Shown: positions 44,312 to 51,905 of the stretch, piece by piece
How the letters are laid out: each line of letters begins with the position of its first letter
How positions within the stretch are numbered: position 1 is the first letter of the stretch
Origin: JAOARY01 sp045345765
GTDB taxonomy: Bacteria; Bacillota; Clostridia; Peptostreptococcales; Peptostreptococcaceae
DNA: 64,000 nucleotides
Reading direction: 5' to 3'
Assembly: GCA_045345765.1 (NCBI GenBank)
Contig: CP148265.1
Span: 744,001-808,000 of the forward strand
Made by a program: the position numbers and the translations under genes
Notes under the pieces: generated by a model
Seen by the model: only the letters and a program-made list of their open reading frames with translations
What the model was told of the DNA's origin: nothing
Database searches by the model: none

Positions 44312-46279
44312 TTATATTATAGGCAATGTATATTTTTTATCATTTAATATAAAGTCTATATCTCTTTCCATTTTAGAAAAATTAATTTCTATATTCAATT
44401 CATCTAAATCTATTTCTTTTACTACATCATTAAGCCCAATATAAGTCACCCTCAACATCTTCCTTATATAAATAGACAATTCTTTTAAAAGCATTTTTTG
44501 TATATTTATATTTTTTATCAATATATCTTTATCATATTCCTTAGCACCCAAAGAACTTATCGCTCTAGCTGCATTACTAATCAAATAAGCAACAACTAAG
44601 TGAGTATAATTATCTTTCATAATAGCTTTTATAATTTCTTCATCAACACCAAAAACAACATCAAAAATCCAATCTAATTGTTTAGAAGTCAGATGTTTAT
44701 TTAAAAGATTTAAAGCTTTTTTAAGGTCCTTTGTATAAGAATTTATTTTTTTATTCATATCCAATAAGAAATCATATTTTTCTAATATAAAATTTATTAG
44801 ATTCTTCTTTGTATCCTTAGAGTTTTCATTCTTGTAATCTAATTCTTTATATATTTCATATAAAGGTTTTATATCCTCATTACAATATTCTTTCAATGTT
44901 TCTTTTAAAGTTTTTACCTTCGTCCCTTCTATATATGCTCCACCTTCTGTAGCATCTATGACCTCTGCTTTTACCTGTCTTATTGCCTCTTCATAGATTT
45001 CCTTAAACATTTTCCAAACATTTGTGCTTCCTAGTTCATTTCCTTCATAATCTTTTAGATATAATTCATAATCCTTTTCTTCCTTGTATTCTATAACAGA
45101 AACACCTTTCGCATGAGATACTCCATCCTTAGAATATGCCAAATCTTGACCTATTAAAACAATTGGGTCACAACCCATCTTTACTGCAAAACCAAACAAG
45201 GAATGCGCAACAGAAGCACCACAAAAAAACGCACCTTTTTTATCAATAGATTCAAAAATCCCACCATGCATATCATGTTTATAAAAACTTATAAATCTAT
45301 CTTTAAATATATTCATAATCTCACTTCTTACAACACAAGGTGATAACATCATAAGATCTTCATCAAAATTTTCTTCTTCCCCTTTATAAAATACTTCATA
45401 GGTCTTAATTATCCTTTCTATACTCCCTATTGCATGGGCTTTTATCCCTTCCATTTTAAGTCTTTTATATGATCCATCACATGCAAGTATCAAAATTTTA
45501 TCTTGGTATTCCTTTAAATATTCTATATTTTTTTCCAAAGAAGGCCCTGAAGCCACAATTACAGCTGGCTTATCCTTATATATCTTTGGAAATTTTTCTT
45601 TTATTTGATTCACTCCAGGTTTTTCTATGAATTTAACAATATTTTCAAATCTATTTCTAAGACCTATCAAAGTATCATCTGGTGAATTTCCTAATTTAAA
45701 AGAATAAACCTCTTTTGTTTTATTTATAAATTCTGCATTTTTTCTAAAAAAAATAATATCTTCATCAATATTACTAGTTGGTTTTGTTGAATACAAAATC
45801 GTCGTAGAATGCAAACACTTATATAATACAGATTGCAATCTCCCTATATAATTATCATCTTCAAATTCTCCTACTGAAAAAAATAAAGTTTTTGTTTTTA
45901 ATACTTCACTATAATCATAATTCATCAAATTTATCTTTAATAATTCCAAATCTCTTTCTATAACTACTATAACCATCTTATTCCAATGATTCTTTAAAAG
46001 TTCTCTTAATTTATACCCTAGCTCCATACCCATTACAACATATAATCCTGAATTATATTCATATTTCAAATCTTCTAAAGCTTTTTTTGCATCTCTAGAA
46101 GGATTATACTTGCTTATTAATCTTTTTTTAGAATTTTTTAATTCTATTATATCTTCACCATTTTTATTTTTAGATAATATATATTTATCTTTAAAATCTA
46201 TTTCATCAAGTAAATCAACTAAATATTTCTGCGTTTCTTTTAATGCCTCTATATTTTTTTTTAAAATATTATTCTCCAA
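44312..46279 (-). CDS. Maf motility accessory factor, second tandem paralogue (maf2)
   Basis: A 655-aa protein colinear with maf1 over its whole length, with the same KPAVIVASGPSLEKNI, LILACDGSYKRLK and PIVLIGQDLAYSKDG motifs; long runs of the central domain are near-identical and the C-terminal domain is more divergent. TTG at 46279 is chosen because GGAGG lies eight bases upstream and the resulting N-terminus matches maf1 in position and length. A longer in-frame TTG at 46294 overlaps that SD. The pair probably arose by tandem duplication and may act on different flagellins or sugars. Confidence 0.91.
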   Translation of the reverse strand: MENNILKKNIEALKETQKYLVDLLDEIDFKDKYILSKNKNGEDIIELKNSKKRLISKYNPSRDAKKALEDLKYEYNSGLYVVMGMELGYKLRELLKNHWNKMVIVVIERDLELLKINLMNYDYSEVLKTKTLFFSVGEFEDDNYIGRLQSVLYKCLHSTTILYSTKPTSNIDEDIIFFRKNAEFINKTKEVYSFKLGNSPDDTLIGLRNRFENIVKFIEKPGVNQIKEKFPKIYKDKPAVIVASGPSLEKNIEYLKEYQDKILILACDGSYKRLKMEGIKAHAIGSIERIIKTYEVFYKGEEENFDEDLMMLSPCVVRSEIMNIFKDRFISFYKHDMHGGIFESIDKKGAFFCGASVAHSLFGFAVKMGCDPIVLIGQDLAYSKDGVSHAKGVSVIEYKEEKDYELYLKDYEGNELGSTNVWKMFKEIYEEAIRQVKAEVIDATEGGAYIEGTKVKTLKETLKEYCNEDIKPLYEIYKELDYKNENSKDTKKNLINFILEKYDFLLDMNKKINSYTKDLKKALNLLNKHLTSKQLDWIFDVVFGVDEEIIKAIMKDNYTHLVVAYLISNAARAISSLGAKEYDKDILIKNINIQKMLLKELSIYIRKMLRVTYIGLNDVVKEIDLDELNIEINFSKMERDIDFILNDKKYTLPII

Positions 46280-46363
46280 AACAACAACCTCCAAAATTTT
46301 ATTTACAACTATCCTTATATATTATAATATTATCCCAAAATATTATATGTAAATACTTTTTAT

Positions 46364-46396
46364 AAAAAAAAACCCAAAATCCAAGAGAATTTTGGG
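46364..46396 (-). terminator. Intrinsic terminator after the three-flagellin operon
   Basis: CCCAAAAT pairs with ATTTTGGG around an 8-base loop, followed on the minus strand by nine U. It lies about 70 bases past the last flagellin stop. Confidence 0.88.
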
Positions 46397-46408
46397 CTTA
46401 GAATAAAA

Positions 46409-46478
46409 ATTAAACTTAAATAATTAAACTAAACTTTTTTAAACTAATAACTAATTAAACTTTAAACTATCTTAATAA
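46409..46478. repeat. 70-bp direct repeat at flagellin 3' end, copy 1
   Basis: Identical to 48254-48323. It covers the 3' untranslated segment and the last codons of a flagellin gene, and is itself built from GTTTAA-like words (AGTTTAAAG, AGTTTAATTAG and similar on the minus strand). Confidence 0.9.
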
Positions 46479-47276
46479 TTGTAATACATTTTGTGGTTGT
46501 TGATTTGCTTGAGCTAACATTGATTGTGATGCTTGACTTAATATATTAAGCTTAGTCATCTTCATCATTTCTTTAGCCATATCAACATCTCTTATTCTAG
46601 ATTCTGCTGATTGTAAGTTTTCTGCTGAGTTATCTAAATTCTTAATAGTATGCTCTAATCTATTTTGGAATGCACCTAGAGCAGATCTTTGCGTAGATAC
46701 AGTTGTTATTGCATCATTTATAGTTTCTATTGCAGTTTCTGCACCAGCTTGAGTTGTAACAACTAATGCTGCTGCAAGTATCCCAGTACCCATAGAAGTC
46801 GCTATCTGTACAGTCATAACCTGAGAAGAATTTGCTCCTACGTGAAGTGTTGCTGTTAAAGTCCCATCTAATAATTTTTGAGTATTGAACTCAGTTGTAG
46901 ATGCTATTCTTTTTATTTCACTTGTCAATGAAGTTATCTCTGCATCAATAGCTTCTCTATCAGCCGTAACATTTGTATCATTTGCTGCCTGTACTGCAAG
47001 CTCTCTCATTCTTTGAAGTATTGAATGTGTTTCATCTAAAGCACCTTCTGCTGTTTGTATTAACGATATACCATCTTGTGCATTTCTTGATGCTTGATTA
47101 AGCCCTCTTATTTGCGCTCTCATCTTTTCTGAAATCGATAGACCTGCTGCGTCATCTCCAGCTCTATTTATTCTCATACCTGATGATAATTTTTCAATCG
47201 ATTTCGATTGATCTCTCGTTGTTATACCCATTCTTCTATGCGCATTAATTGCATTCATATTGTGATTAATAATCAT
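46467..47276 (-). CDS. fliC: Flagellin 1
   Basis: Short flagellin of 269 aa: the N-terminal D0/D1 domain (IINHNMNAINAHRRMGITTR, SSGMRINRAGDDAAGLSISEKM), a small variable middle (about 110-200), and the C-terminal D1/D0 domain (AESRIRDVDMAKEMMKMTK, ending QPQNVLQLLR). CAAGGAGGG precedes the ATG, and a GGA-loop hairpin lies farther upstream. Third gene of a three-flagellin unit, with no terminator before it. The ends are nearly identical to flagellins 2 and 3. Confidence 0.96.
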   Translation of the reverse strand: MIINHNMNAINAHRRMGITTRDQSKSIEKLSSGMRINRAGDDAAGLSISEKMRAQIRGLNQASRNAQDGISLIQTAEGALDETHSILQRMRELAVQAANDTNVTADREAIDAEITSLTSEIKRIASTTEFNTQKLLDGTLTATLHVGANSSQVMTVQIATSMGTGILAAALVVTTQAGAETAIETINDAITTVSTQRSALGAFQNRLEHTIKNLDNSAENLQSAESRIRDVDMAKEMMKMTKLNILSQASQSMLAQANQQPQNVLQLLR

Positions 47277-47301
47277 AAACTTTCCCTCCTTGAAATTTTA
47301 A

Positions 47302-47319
47302 TTTGACATCCTTGTCAAA
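47302..47319 (-). promoter_or_regulatory. CsrA-type GGA-loop hairpin in flagellin 1 leader
   Basis: TTTGACA-AGGA-TGTCAAA: a 7-bp stem presents AGGA in the loop, the classic CsrA target shape. The second GGA is the SD CAAGGAGGG about 20 bases downstream, so one CsrA dimer could bridge both and block translation. Confidence 0.7.
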
Positions 47320-47374
47320 CAATTAAATTTAAATAATTAAACCATTTTTATTACTAAATAGTTAAACTAATAAA

Positions 47375-48190
47375 CTATCTCAATAATTGTAATACATTTT
47401 GTGGTTGTTGATTTGCTTGAGCTAACATTGATTGTGATGCTTGACTTAATATATTAAGCTTTGTCATCTTCATCATTTCTTTAGCCATATCAACATCTCT
47501 TATTCTAGATTCTGCTGATTGTAAGTTTTCTGCTGAGTTATCTAAATTCTTAATAGTATGCTCTAATCTATTTTGGAATGCACCTAAATTAGATCTTTCT
47601 TCAGAAACTATTGTTATCGCATTATTTATAGCAGCAATAGCATCCTCAGCTGTAGATTGAGCTGCAACACTAATGTTTGTAAGGGCACTAAAAATAGCTG
47701 TTGCCTTCATATTATTTATTGAAACAGATATAACCTGTGATGAATTTGCTCCCACGTGGAATTTAGCAGACAATCCGCCTGTTAATAATCCCTGTGTGTT
47801 AAATTCTGTATTTTCTGCTATTCTTGTTATCTCACTAGCTAACTGGTCTATCTCTGATTGTATAGCAGTTCTATCTTCTGTAACATTTGTATCATTTGCA
47901 GATTGCACTGCAAGCTCTCTCATTCTTTGTAGTATTGCATGAGTTTCATCAAGTGCACCTTCTGCCGTTTGTATTAAAGATATACCATCTTGCGCATTTC
48001 TCGATGCTTGATTAAGCCCTCTTATTTGTGCTCTCATCTTTTCTGAGATTGATAGACCTGCTGCGTCATCTCCAGCTCTATTTATTCTCATACCTGATGA
48101 TAATTTTTCAATCGACTTCGATTGATCTCTTGTTGTTATACCCATTCTTCTATGAGCATTAATTGCATTCATATTGTGATTAATAATCAT
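47375..48190 (-). CDS. fliC: Flagellin 2
   Basis: Flagellin of 271 aa with the same N-terminal (about 1-103) and C-terminal (about 205-271) domains as flagellins 1 and 3. The variable middle contains NTQGLLTGGLSAKFHVGANSSQV and then a segment private to this copy. CAAGGAGGG precedes the ATG. Second gene of the operon; 98 bp separate it from flagellin 1. Confidence 0.96.
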   Translation of the reverse strand: MIINHNMNAINAHRRMGITTRDQSKSIEKLSSGMRINRAGDDAAGLSISEKMRAQIRGLNQASRNAQDGISLIQTAEGALDETHAILQRMRELAVQSANDTNVTEDRTAIQSEIDQLASEITRIAENTEFNTQGLLTGGLSAKFHVGANSSQVISVSINNMKATAIFSALTNISVAAQSTAEDAIAAINNAITIVSEERSNLGAFQNRLEHTIKNLDNSAENLQSAESRIRDVDMAKEMMKMTKLNILSQASQSMLAQANQQPQNVLQLLR

Positions 48191-48213
48191 AATTTTCCCT
48201 CCTTGAAATTACC

Positions 48214-48230
48214 TTAGGCTTCCTTGCCAA
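48214..48230 (-). promoter_or_regulatory. CsrA-type GGA-loop element in flagellin 2 leader
   Basis: TTGGC-AAGGAA-GCCTAA: a short GGC/GCC stem presents AAGGAA in the loop, in the same place as in the other leaders. The stem is weaker than in copies 1, 3 and 4. Confidence 0.55.
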
Positions 48231-48253
48231 TAAATCAACTAATTTTTCTAACA

Positions 48254-48323
48254 ATTAAACTTAAATAATTAAACTAAACTTTTTTAAACTAATAACTAAT
48301 TAAACTTTAAACTATCTTAATAA
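48254..48323. repeat. 70-bp direct repeat at flagellin 3' end, copy 2
   Basis: Identical to 46409-46478, located at the 3' end of flagellin 3. The equivalent region of flagellin 2 (47323-47384) is related but not identical. Confidence 0.9.
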
Positions 48324-49124
48324 CTGTAATACATTTTGTGGCTGTTGATTTGCTTGAGCTAACATAGACTGTGATGCTTGACTTAATATATTAAGTTTTG
48401 TCATCCTCATCATTTCTTTAGCCATATCAACATCTCTTATTCTAGATTCTGCTGATTGTAAGTTTTCTGCTGAATTGTCTAAATTTTTAATAGTATGCTC
48501 TAATCTGTTTTGGAATGCACCTAATTTAGATCTTTGAGTTGATACTGTTGTTATAGCATTGTTCACAGTTTCTATTGCTGCTTCAGCATCAGCTTGAGTT
48601 GTAACTACAACTGTGTTCGTACTAAGAATTACAGAAGCTTGCATATTATTTATTGAAACAGACATAACTTGTGAAGAATTTGCTCCTACGTGGAATTTAG
48701 CCGATAATCCACCAGTTAATAATCCTTGTGTATTAAATTCTGTATTATCTGCTATTCTTGTTATCTCTTTAAATAATTGATTCACTTCTGCTTTTATAGC
48801 CTCTCTATCAGCTGTAACATTCGTATCATTTGCTGCTTGTACTGCAAGCTCTCTCATTCTTTGTAGTATTGCATGAGTCTCATCAAGTGCACCTTCTGCT
48901 GTTTGTATTAACGATATACCATCTTGCGCATTTCTCGATGCCTGATTAAGCCCTCTTATTTGAGCTCTCATCTTTTCTGAGATTGATAGACCTGCTGCGT
49001 CATCTCCAGCTCTATTTATTCTCATACCTGATGATAATTTTTCAATAGATTTTGATTGATCTCTTGTTGTTATACCCATTCTCCTATGAGCATTAATTGC
49101 ATTCATATTGTGATTAATAATCAT
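48312..49124 (-). CDS. fliC: Flagellin 3
   Basis: First gene of the three-flagellin operon, 270 aa from the ATG at 49124, which has CAAGGAGGG upstream; a reading to 49154 would pass through that SD and the leader hairpin. The terminal D0/D1 domains match copies 1 and 2. The middle region mixes a flagellin-2-like FHVGANSSQVMSVSINNM stretch with a flagellin-1-like TTQADAEAAIETVNNAITTVSTQRS stretch, a mosaic that points to recombination among the copies. Confidence 0.96.
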   Translation of the reverse strand: MIINHNMNAINAHRRMGITTRDQSKSIEKLSSGMRINRAGDDAAGLSISEKMRAQIRGLNQASRNAQDGISLIQTAEGALDETHAILQRMRELAVQAANDTNVTADREAIKAEVNQLFKEITRIADNTEFNTQGLLTGGLSAKFHVGANSSQVMSVSINNMQASVILSTNTVVVTTQADAEAAIETVNNAITTVSTQRSKLGAFQNRLEHTIKNLDNSAENLQSAESRIRDVDMAKEMMRMTKLNILSQASQSMLAQANQQPQNVLQLLR

Positions 49125-49148
49125 AATTTTCCCTCCTTGACATTTTAA

Positions 49149-49162
49149 TAGCATCCTTGCTA
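49149..49162 (-). promoter_or_regulatory. CsrA-type GGA-loop hairpin in flagellin 3 leader
   Basis: TAGCA-AGGA-TGCTA: a 5-bp stem with AGGA in the loop, upstream of the SD CAAGGAGGG. Confidence 0.65.
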
Positions 49163-49271
49163 AAACTATTTTATAACAACAAAATAAAATTAAATCAAAA
49201 TAAACATTTTATTTATATAGTTCTTTACGACTATATGATATAGTTTTTTTGACTTATCTTACTCAAGTAAT

Positions 49272-49299
49272 TTATCGTTCTATACCCATGCATTCTTTA
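49272..49299 (-). promoter_or_regulatory. Sigma-28-type promoter for the flagellin 3-2-1 operon
   Basis: The minus strand reads TAAA, a 16-base spacer and AACGATAA. It predicts a leader of about 140 bases that contains the GGA-loop hairpin. Confidence 0.7.
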
Positions 49300-49415
49300 G
49301 GACTTTTTTATTATTTTTTTATATTTTTTATAAAACTTTAGTTTTTTCAACGTTTTGGTATATAAACTTTTTTTATTTTTTTGTAGTTTTTATAAGTTTT
49401 TTTTATAGTTTTTTC
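49300..49415. promoter_or_regulatory. Phased A-tracts upstream of the flagellin operon promoter
   Basis: T-tracts of five to eight bases (A-tracts on the transcribed side) are centred near 49306, 49317, 49326, 49344, 49354, 49371, 49379, 49389, 49400 and 49411, mostly 10-11 bp apart, directly upstream of the -35 element. This is the pattern of intrinsically curved DNA and of UP elements. Confidence 0.55.
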
Positions 49416-49435
49416 TTTATATAGTATTTTTGCAC

Positions 49436-49468
49436 AATAAAAAAGAGTCCATACGGACTCTTTTTATT
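49436..49468 (-). terminator. Intrinsic terminator after flagellin 4
   Basis: AAAAAGAGTCC pairs perfectly with GGACTCTTTTT (11 bp, 4-base loop), followed by further U. It isolates flagellin 4 from the flagellin 3-2-1 unit. Confidence 0.9.
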
Positions 49469-49509
49469 AGTTTAATTATTTAAATTTAATTATATATTTT
49501 TATTTTTAA

Positions 49510-50328
49510 TTATCTTAATAATTGTAAGATATTTTGTGGTTGTTGATTAGCTTGAGATAACATAGCTTGAGCTGATTGTTGTAATATGTTTAATCTAGTC
49601 ATATTCATCATTTCTTTAGCCATATCAGTATCTCTTATTCTTGATTCTGCAGCTTGAAGATTTTCAGCTGTATTATCTATACTCTTAATTGTATGCTCTA
49701 ATCTATTTTGCGTAGCACCAAATTTAGCTCTTTGCTCAGCAACTTGTGATATTCCTGCTTCAACTACTTCAAGTGTACTTGCAGAACCAGTTCTTGTTCC
49801 AACTGACATTGAACTTATACTTAAACCTGTAATACTCATATCTCCAAACGTTACTGCTAAATCTTGGTATCTATTAGCTCCAACTTGAAGTATAATTGGT
49901 GTTTTTGCTGCATCTGAATCTAATAAAGTTTTACTATTAAATTTAGTATCTCTTGATATTTTATTTATAGCATCTTTTAATTCTGCAACTTCTAATTGAA
50001 GAGACTTTCTTTCTCCTGTAGCATTAGTATCATTAGCAGCTTGTACTGCTAATTCTTTAATTCTTGTAAGCATAGCACTTGTTTCATCTAAAGCTCCTTC
50101 AGCTGTTTGTATCATTGATATACCATCTTGAGCATTTCTTGATGCTTGGTGCATACCTCTTATTTGAGCTCTCATTTTTTCAGATATTGCAAGACCAGCT
50201 GCGTCATCTCCAGCTCTGTTTATTCTCATACCTGAAGATAGTTTTTCTATAGCCTTAGATTGTCCTGTAACTGTATTACTCATTCTTCTGTGCGCGTTTA
50301 ACGCATTCATATTGTGATTGATTATCAT
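49510..50328 (-). CDS. fliC: Flagellin 4
   Basis: Flagellin of 272 aa transcribed alone from its own sigma-28 promoter. It keeps the flagellin ends (IINHNMNALNAHRRMSNTVTGQ and QPQNILQLLR) but is clearly more divergent than copies 1-3 across its whole length, so it is not part of their recent exchange. A CAAGGAGGG SD and the strongest GGA-loop hairpin precede it. It may be the main filament subunit or a distinct segment of the filament. Confidence 0.96.
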   Translation of the reverse strand: MIINHNMNALNAHRRMSNTVTGQSKAIEKLSSGMRINRAGDDAAGLAISEKMRAQIRGMHQASRNAQDGISMIQTAEGALDETSAMLTRIKELAVQAANDTNATGERKSLQLEVAELKDAINKISRDTKFNSKTLLDSDAAKTPIILQVGANRYQDLAVTFGDMSITGLSISSMSVGTRTGSASTLEVVEAGISQVAEQRAKFGATQNRLEHTIKSIDNTAENLQAAESRIRDTDMAKEMMNMTRLNILQQSAQAMLSQANQQPQNILQLLR

Positions 50329-50351
50329 TATAATTCCCTCCTTGAATTTGC

Positions 50352-50369
50352 TTTGGCATCCTTGCCAAA
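50352..50369 (-). promoter_or_regulatory. CsrA-type GGA-loop hairpin in flagellin 4 leader
   Basis: TTTGGCA-AGGA-TGCCAAA: a 7-bp stem with AGGA in the loop, ending about 7 bases before the SD segment CAAGGAGGG. Confidence 0.72.
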
Positions 50370-50459
50370 AACCTTATAAATATTTATAAAGTATAAACTA
50401 ATAATTTAAATATGACGTCAGTATTTAATTTTTATAAGTTTAACTTTGTTACAAATAAT

Positions 50460-50486
50460 TTATCGAGAGAATATTAATATAGTTTA
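50460..50486 (-). promoter_or_regulatory. Sigma-28-type promoter for flagellin 4
   Basis: The minus strand reads TAAA, a 15-base spacer and CTCGATAA, matching TAAA-N15-GCCGATAA at all but two positions. Predicted leader about 125 bases. Confidence 0.75.
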
Positions 50487-50795
50487 TAGTTTTTCTTATA
50501 AATGAATCCTATTGACTATAAGTTTCTATTTTTAATAGGTCTAAGGTTTTTATCTTGTGAATTTATATAGTTTTTTTGACCTATTTTAAAATCCTGTTAT
50601 ATATATTTTTAAATGATTTTTTATATAAAAATATATATAGTATTTTATATTCCTTGTATTTATTCTTTATAATTTACACTATAAATATAAATTATAATTA
50701 GAATTTTTTATATTTTATTCTATATATTCAATCTATTTTTATAGATATGTTATTTTAAACTTAATTTAATCTCAAATCACCTTCAAATTTTATAT
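50487..50795. other. Very AT-rich upstream region of flagellin 4, no gene seen
   Basis: No ORF with an SD is visible. The 16-base word ATATAGTTTTTTTGAC at 50565-50580 is shared with the flagellin 3 leader (49238-49253). T-tracts are present but less regularly spaced than upstream of the flagellin 3 promoter. Confidence 0.5.
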
Positions 50796-50841
50796 GAAAA
50801 AAAGATATTATTATGCAAATACATCACATAATAATATCTTT
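50796..50841 (-). terminator. Intrinsic terminator after csrA
   Basis: AAAGATATTATTATG pairs perfectly over 15 bp across an 11-base loop, with a seven-base U-run. It lies about 100 bases past the csrA stop. Confidence 0.85.
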
Positions 50842-50940
50842 AACTAAAAAACACCAAAGCATTAATTTATTTTTAATAAATATTTTTAAATTATAATAAA
50901 CAAAACCATAGTTTTTATTCATTACATCTTATTTTACTAC

Positions 50941-51165
50941 TTATTTCTTCATAATTCCTTTTAAATCTTCTAATTTCGCCTTATTAAACATAGCTGTTTT
51001 ATTTTCAGCTTCTATAGCTTCCTTTACTTCTTTTCTTACAATCTGTATGCGTTTAGGCGCTTCTATGCCTATTTTAACCCTACCATTAGATATCTCCACT
51101 ATACTTATCTCAATATCATTGCCTATAAGTATACTTTCTTTTTCTTTTCTAGATAGAACCAACAT
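50941..51165 (-). CDS. csrA: Translational regulator CsrA
   Basis: RNA-binding dimer that blocks flagellin translation at GGA motifs. The 74-aa protein has the canonical start LVLSRKEKESILIG, GRVKIGIEAPK, and the RNA-contact Arg44. The start codon overlaps the fliW stop (TAATG), so the antagonist FliW and CsrA are made together. Its likely targets, the GGA-loop hairpins in the flagellin leaders, lie directly downstream in this window. Confidence 0.96.
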   Translation of the reverse strand: MLVLSRKEKESILIGNDIEISIVEISNGRVKIGIEAPKRIQIVRKEVKEAIEAENKTAMFNKAKLEDLKGIMKK

Positions 51166-51593
51166 TATTTATCACCAAACTTTTCATAGAATTCATATCT
51201 CATTGGATATTCATCTGATAGAATTATTTGTTTAGCTAATTTTTTTTCTTTATTTATTATTATAGGTCCTTGCAAATTTGTTCTAATTTTTTTGATATCT
51301 TCTGGTATAACAACAACTGTATAGACTATAACATCATCAGGCTTTTCTATTTGTAATTCTTTTGCTACATCTTCAGGCAAGTCAAATTGATAATCCGATT
51401 TGATTGTAAATGGATCTATTATTGGAAATGTCACATCATCCTCAACGCATTGCAACCAATCTATTATCATTTCTCCCTCTGATAAAAGTATAAATTTCTT
51501 TAAATTCTCAAATCCAAGCATACCATCTTCAAATTTAATAATACCATTTTCATCTACATCTATTTCTCCAAAATATTTAGTTTCAAATTTCAT
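51165..51593 (-). CDS. fliW: Flagellar assembly factor FliW
   Basis: Binds either flagellin or CsrA; when flagellin has been exported, free FliW inactivates CsrA and lets flagellin be translated. The 142-aa protein starts with the family pattern MKFETKYFGEIDVDENG and has GMLGFENLKKFILL and DPFTIKSDYQFDL. ATG 51593 is chosen with AAGAGGTG seven bases upstream; an in-frame GTG at 51602 overlaps that SD. Confidence 0.95.
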   Translation of the reverse strand: MKFETKYFGEIDVDENGIIKFEDGMLGFENLKKFILLSEGEMIIDWLQCVEDDVTFPIIDPFTIKSDYQFDLPEDVAKELQIEKPDDVIVYTVVVIPEDIKKIRTNLQGPIIINKEKKLAKQIILSDEYPMRYEFYEKFGDK

Positions 51594-51719
51594 TTGTAAC
51601 ACCTCTTTTTATTAAAATTTATATTATTTTATAAACTTATTATATCTATATCCAAAAGAAGTACTTTTATAGAATATAAGATTTAAAAACAACAAATAAA
51701 ATATTCATTTTATAAATTG

Positions 51720-51753
51720 ATAAATAATATAACTATATAGTTATATTATTTAT
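51720..51753. repeat. 34-bp perfect palindrome upstream of fliW
   Basis: The sequence from 51720 to 51753 is identical to its reverse complement, with 17-base arms and no spacer, centred on CTATATAG. It lies between the flgL terminator and fliW. It has no proper U-run on either side, so an operator or cruciform site is as likely as a terminator. Confidence 0.75.
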
Positions 51754-51876
51754 TTTATTTTTAATTATATCATTTCCTTCGTTATAAATTCCAAAATAAA
51801 TATTTTTTATCAAATTTATTTTATAATTTTAATTTTCTATTCATATATTTTTTAACTTACTATATTAACTATATAT

Positions 51877-51904
51877 AATAAAAAAAGTCCTAAAAGGACT
51901 TTTT
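51877..51904 (-). terminator. Intrinsic terminator after flgL
   Basis: AAAAAGTCCT pairs with AGGACTTTT around a 3-base loop with a U-tract. It ends directly next to the flgL stop and closes the flgM-flgN-flgK-flgL unit. Confidence 0.88.
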
Positions 51905-51905
51905 A

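Noticed and set aside
46280..46360. A sigma-70-type promoter upstream of maf2
   Set aside because: TATAAT-like words exist but the candidate -35 TTTACA is spaced at 15 or 20 bases, not near 17, so no promoter is called.
46409..48323. Repeats around the flagellin genes as a possible CRISPR array
   Set aside because: The repeats are flagellin gene ends and their 3' flanks; there are no regularly spaced short repeats with unique spacers and no cas gene.
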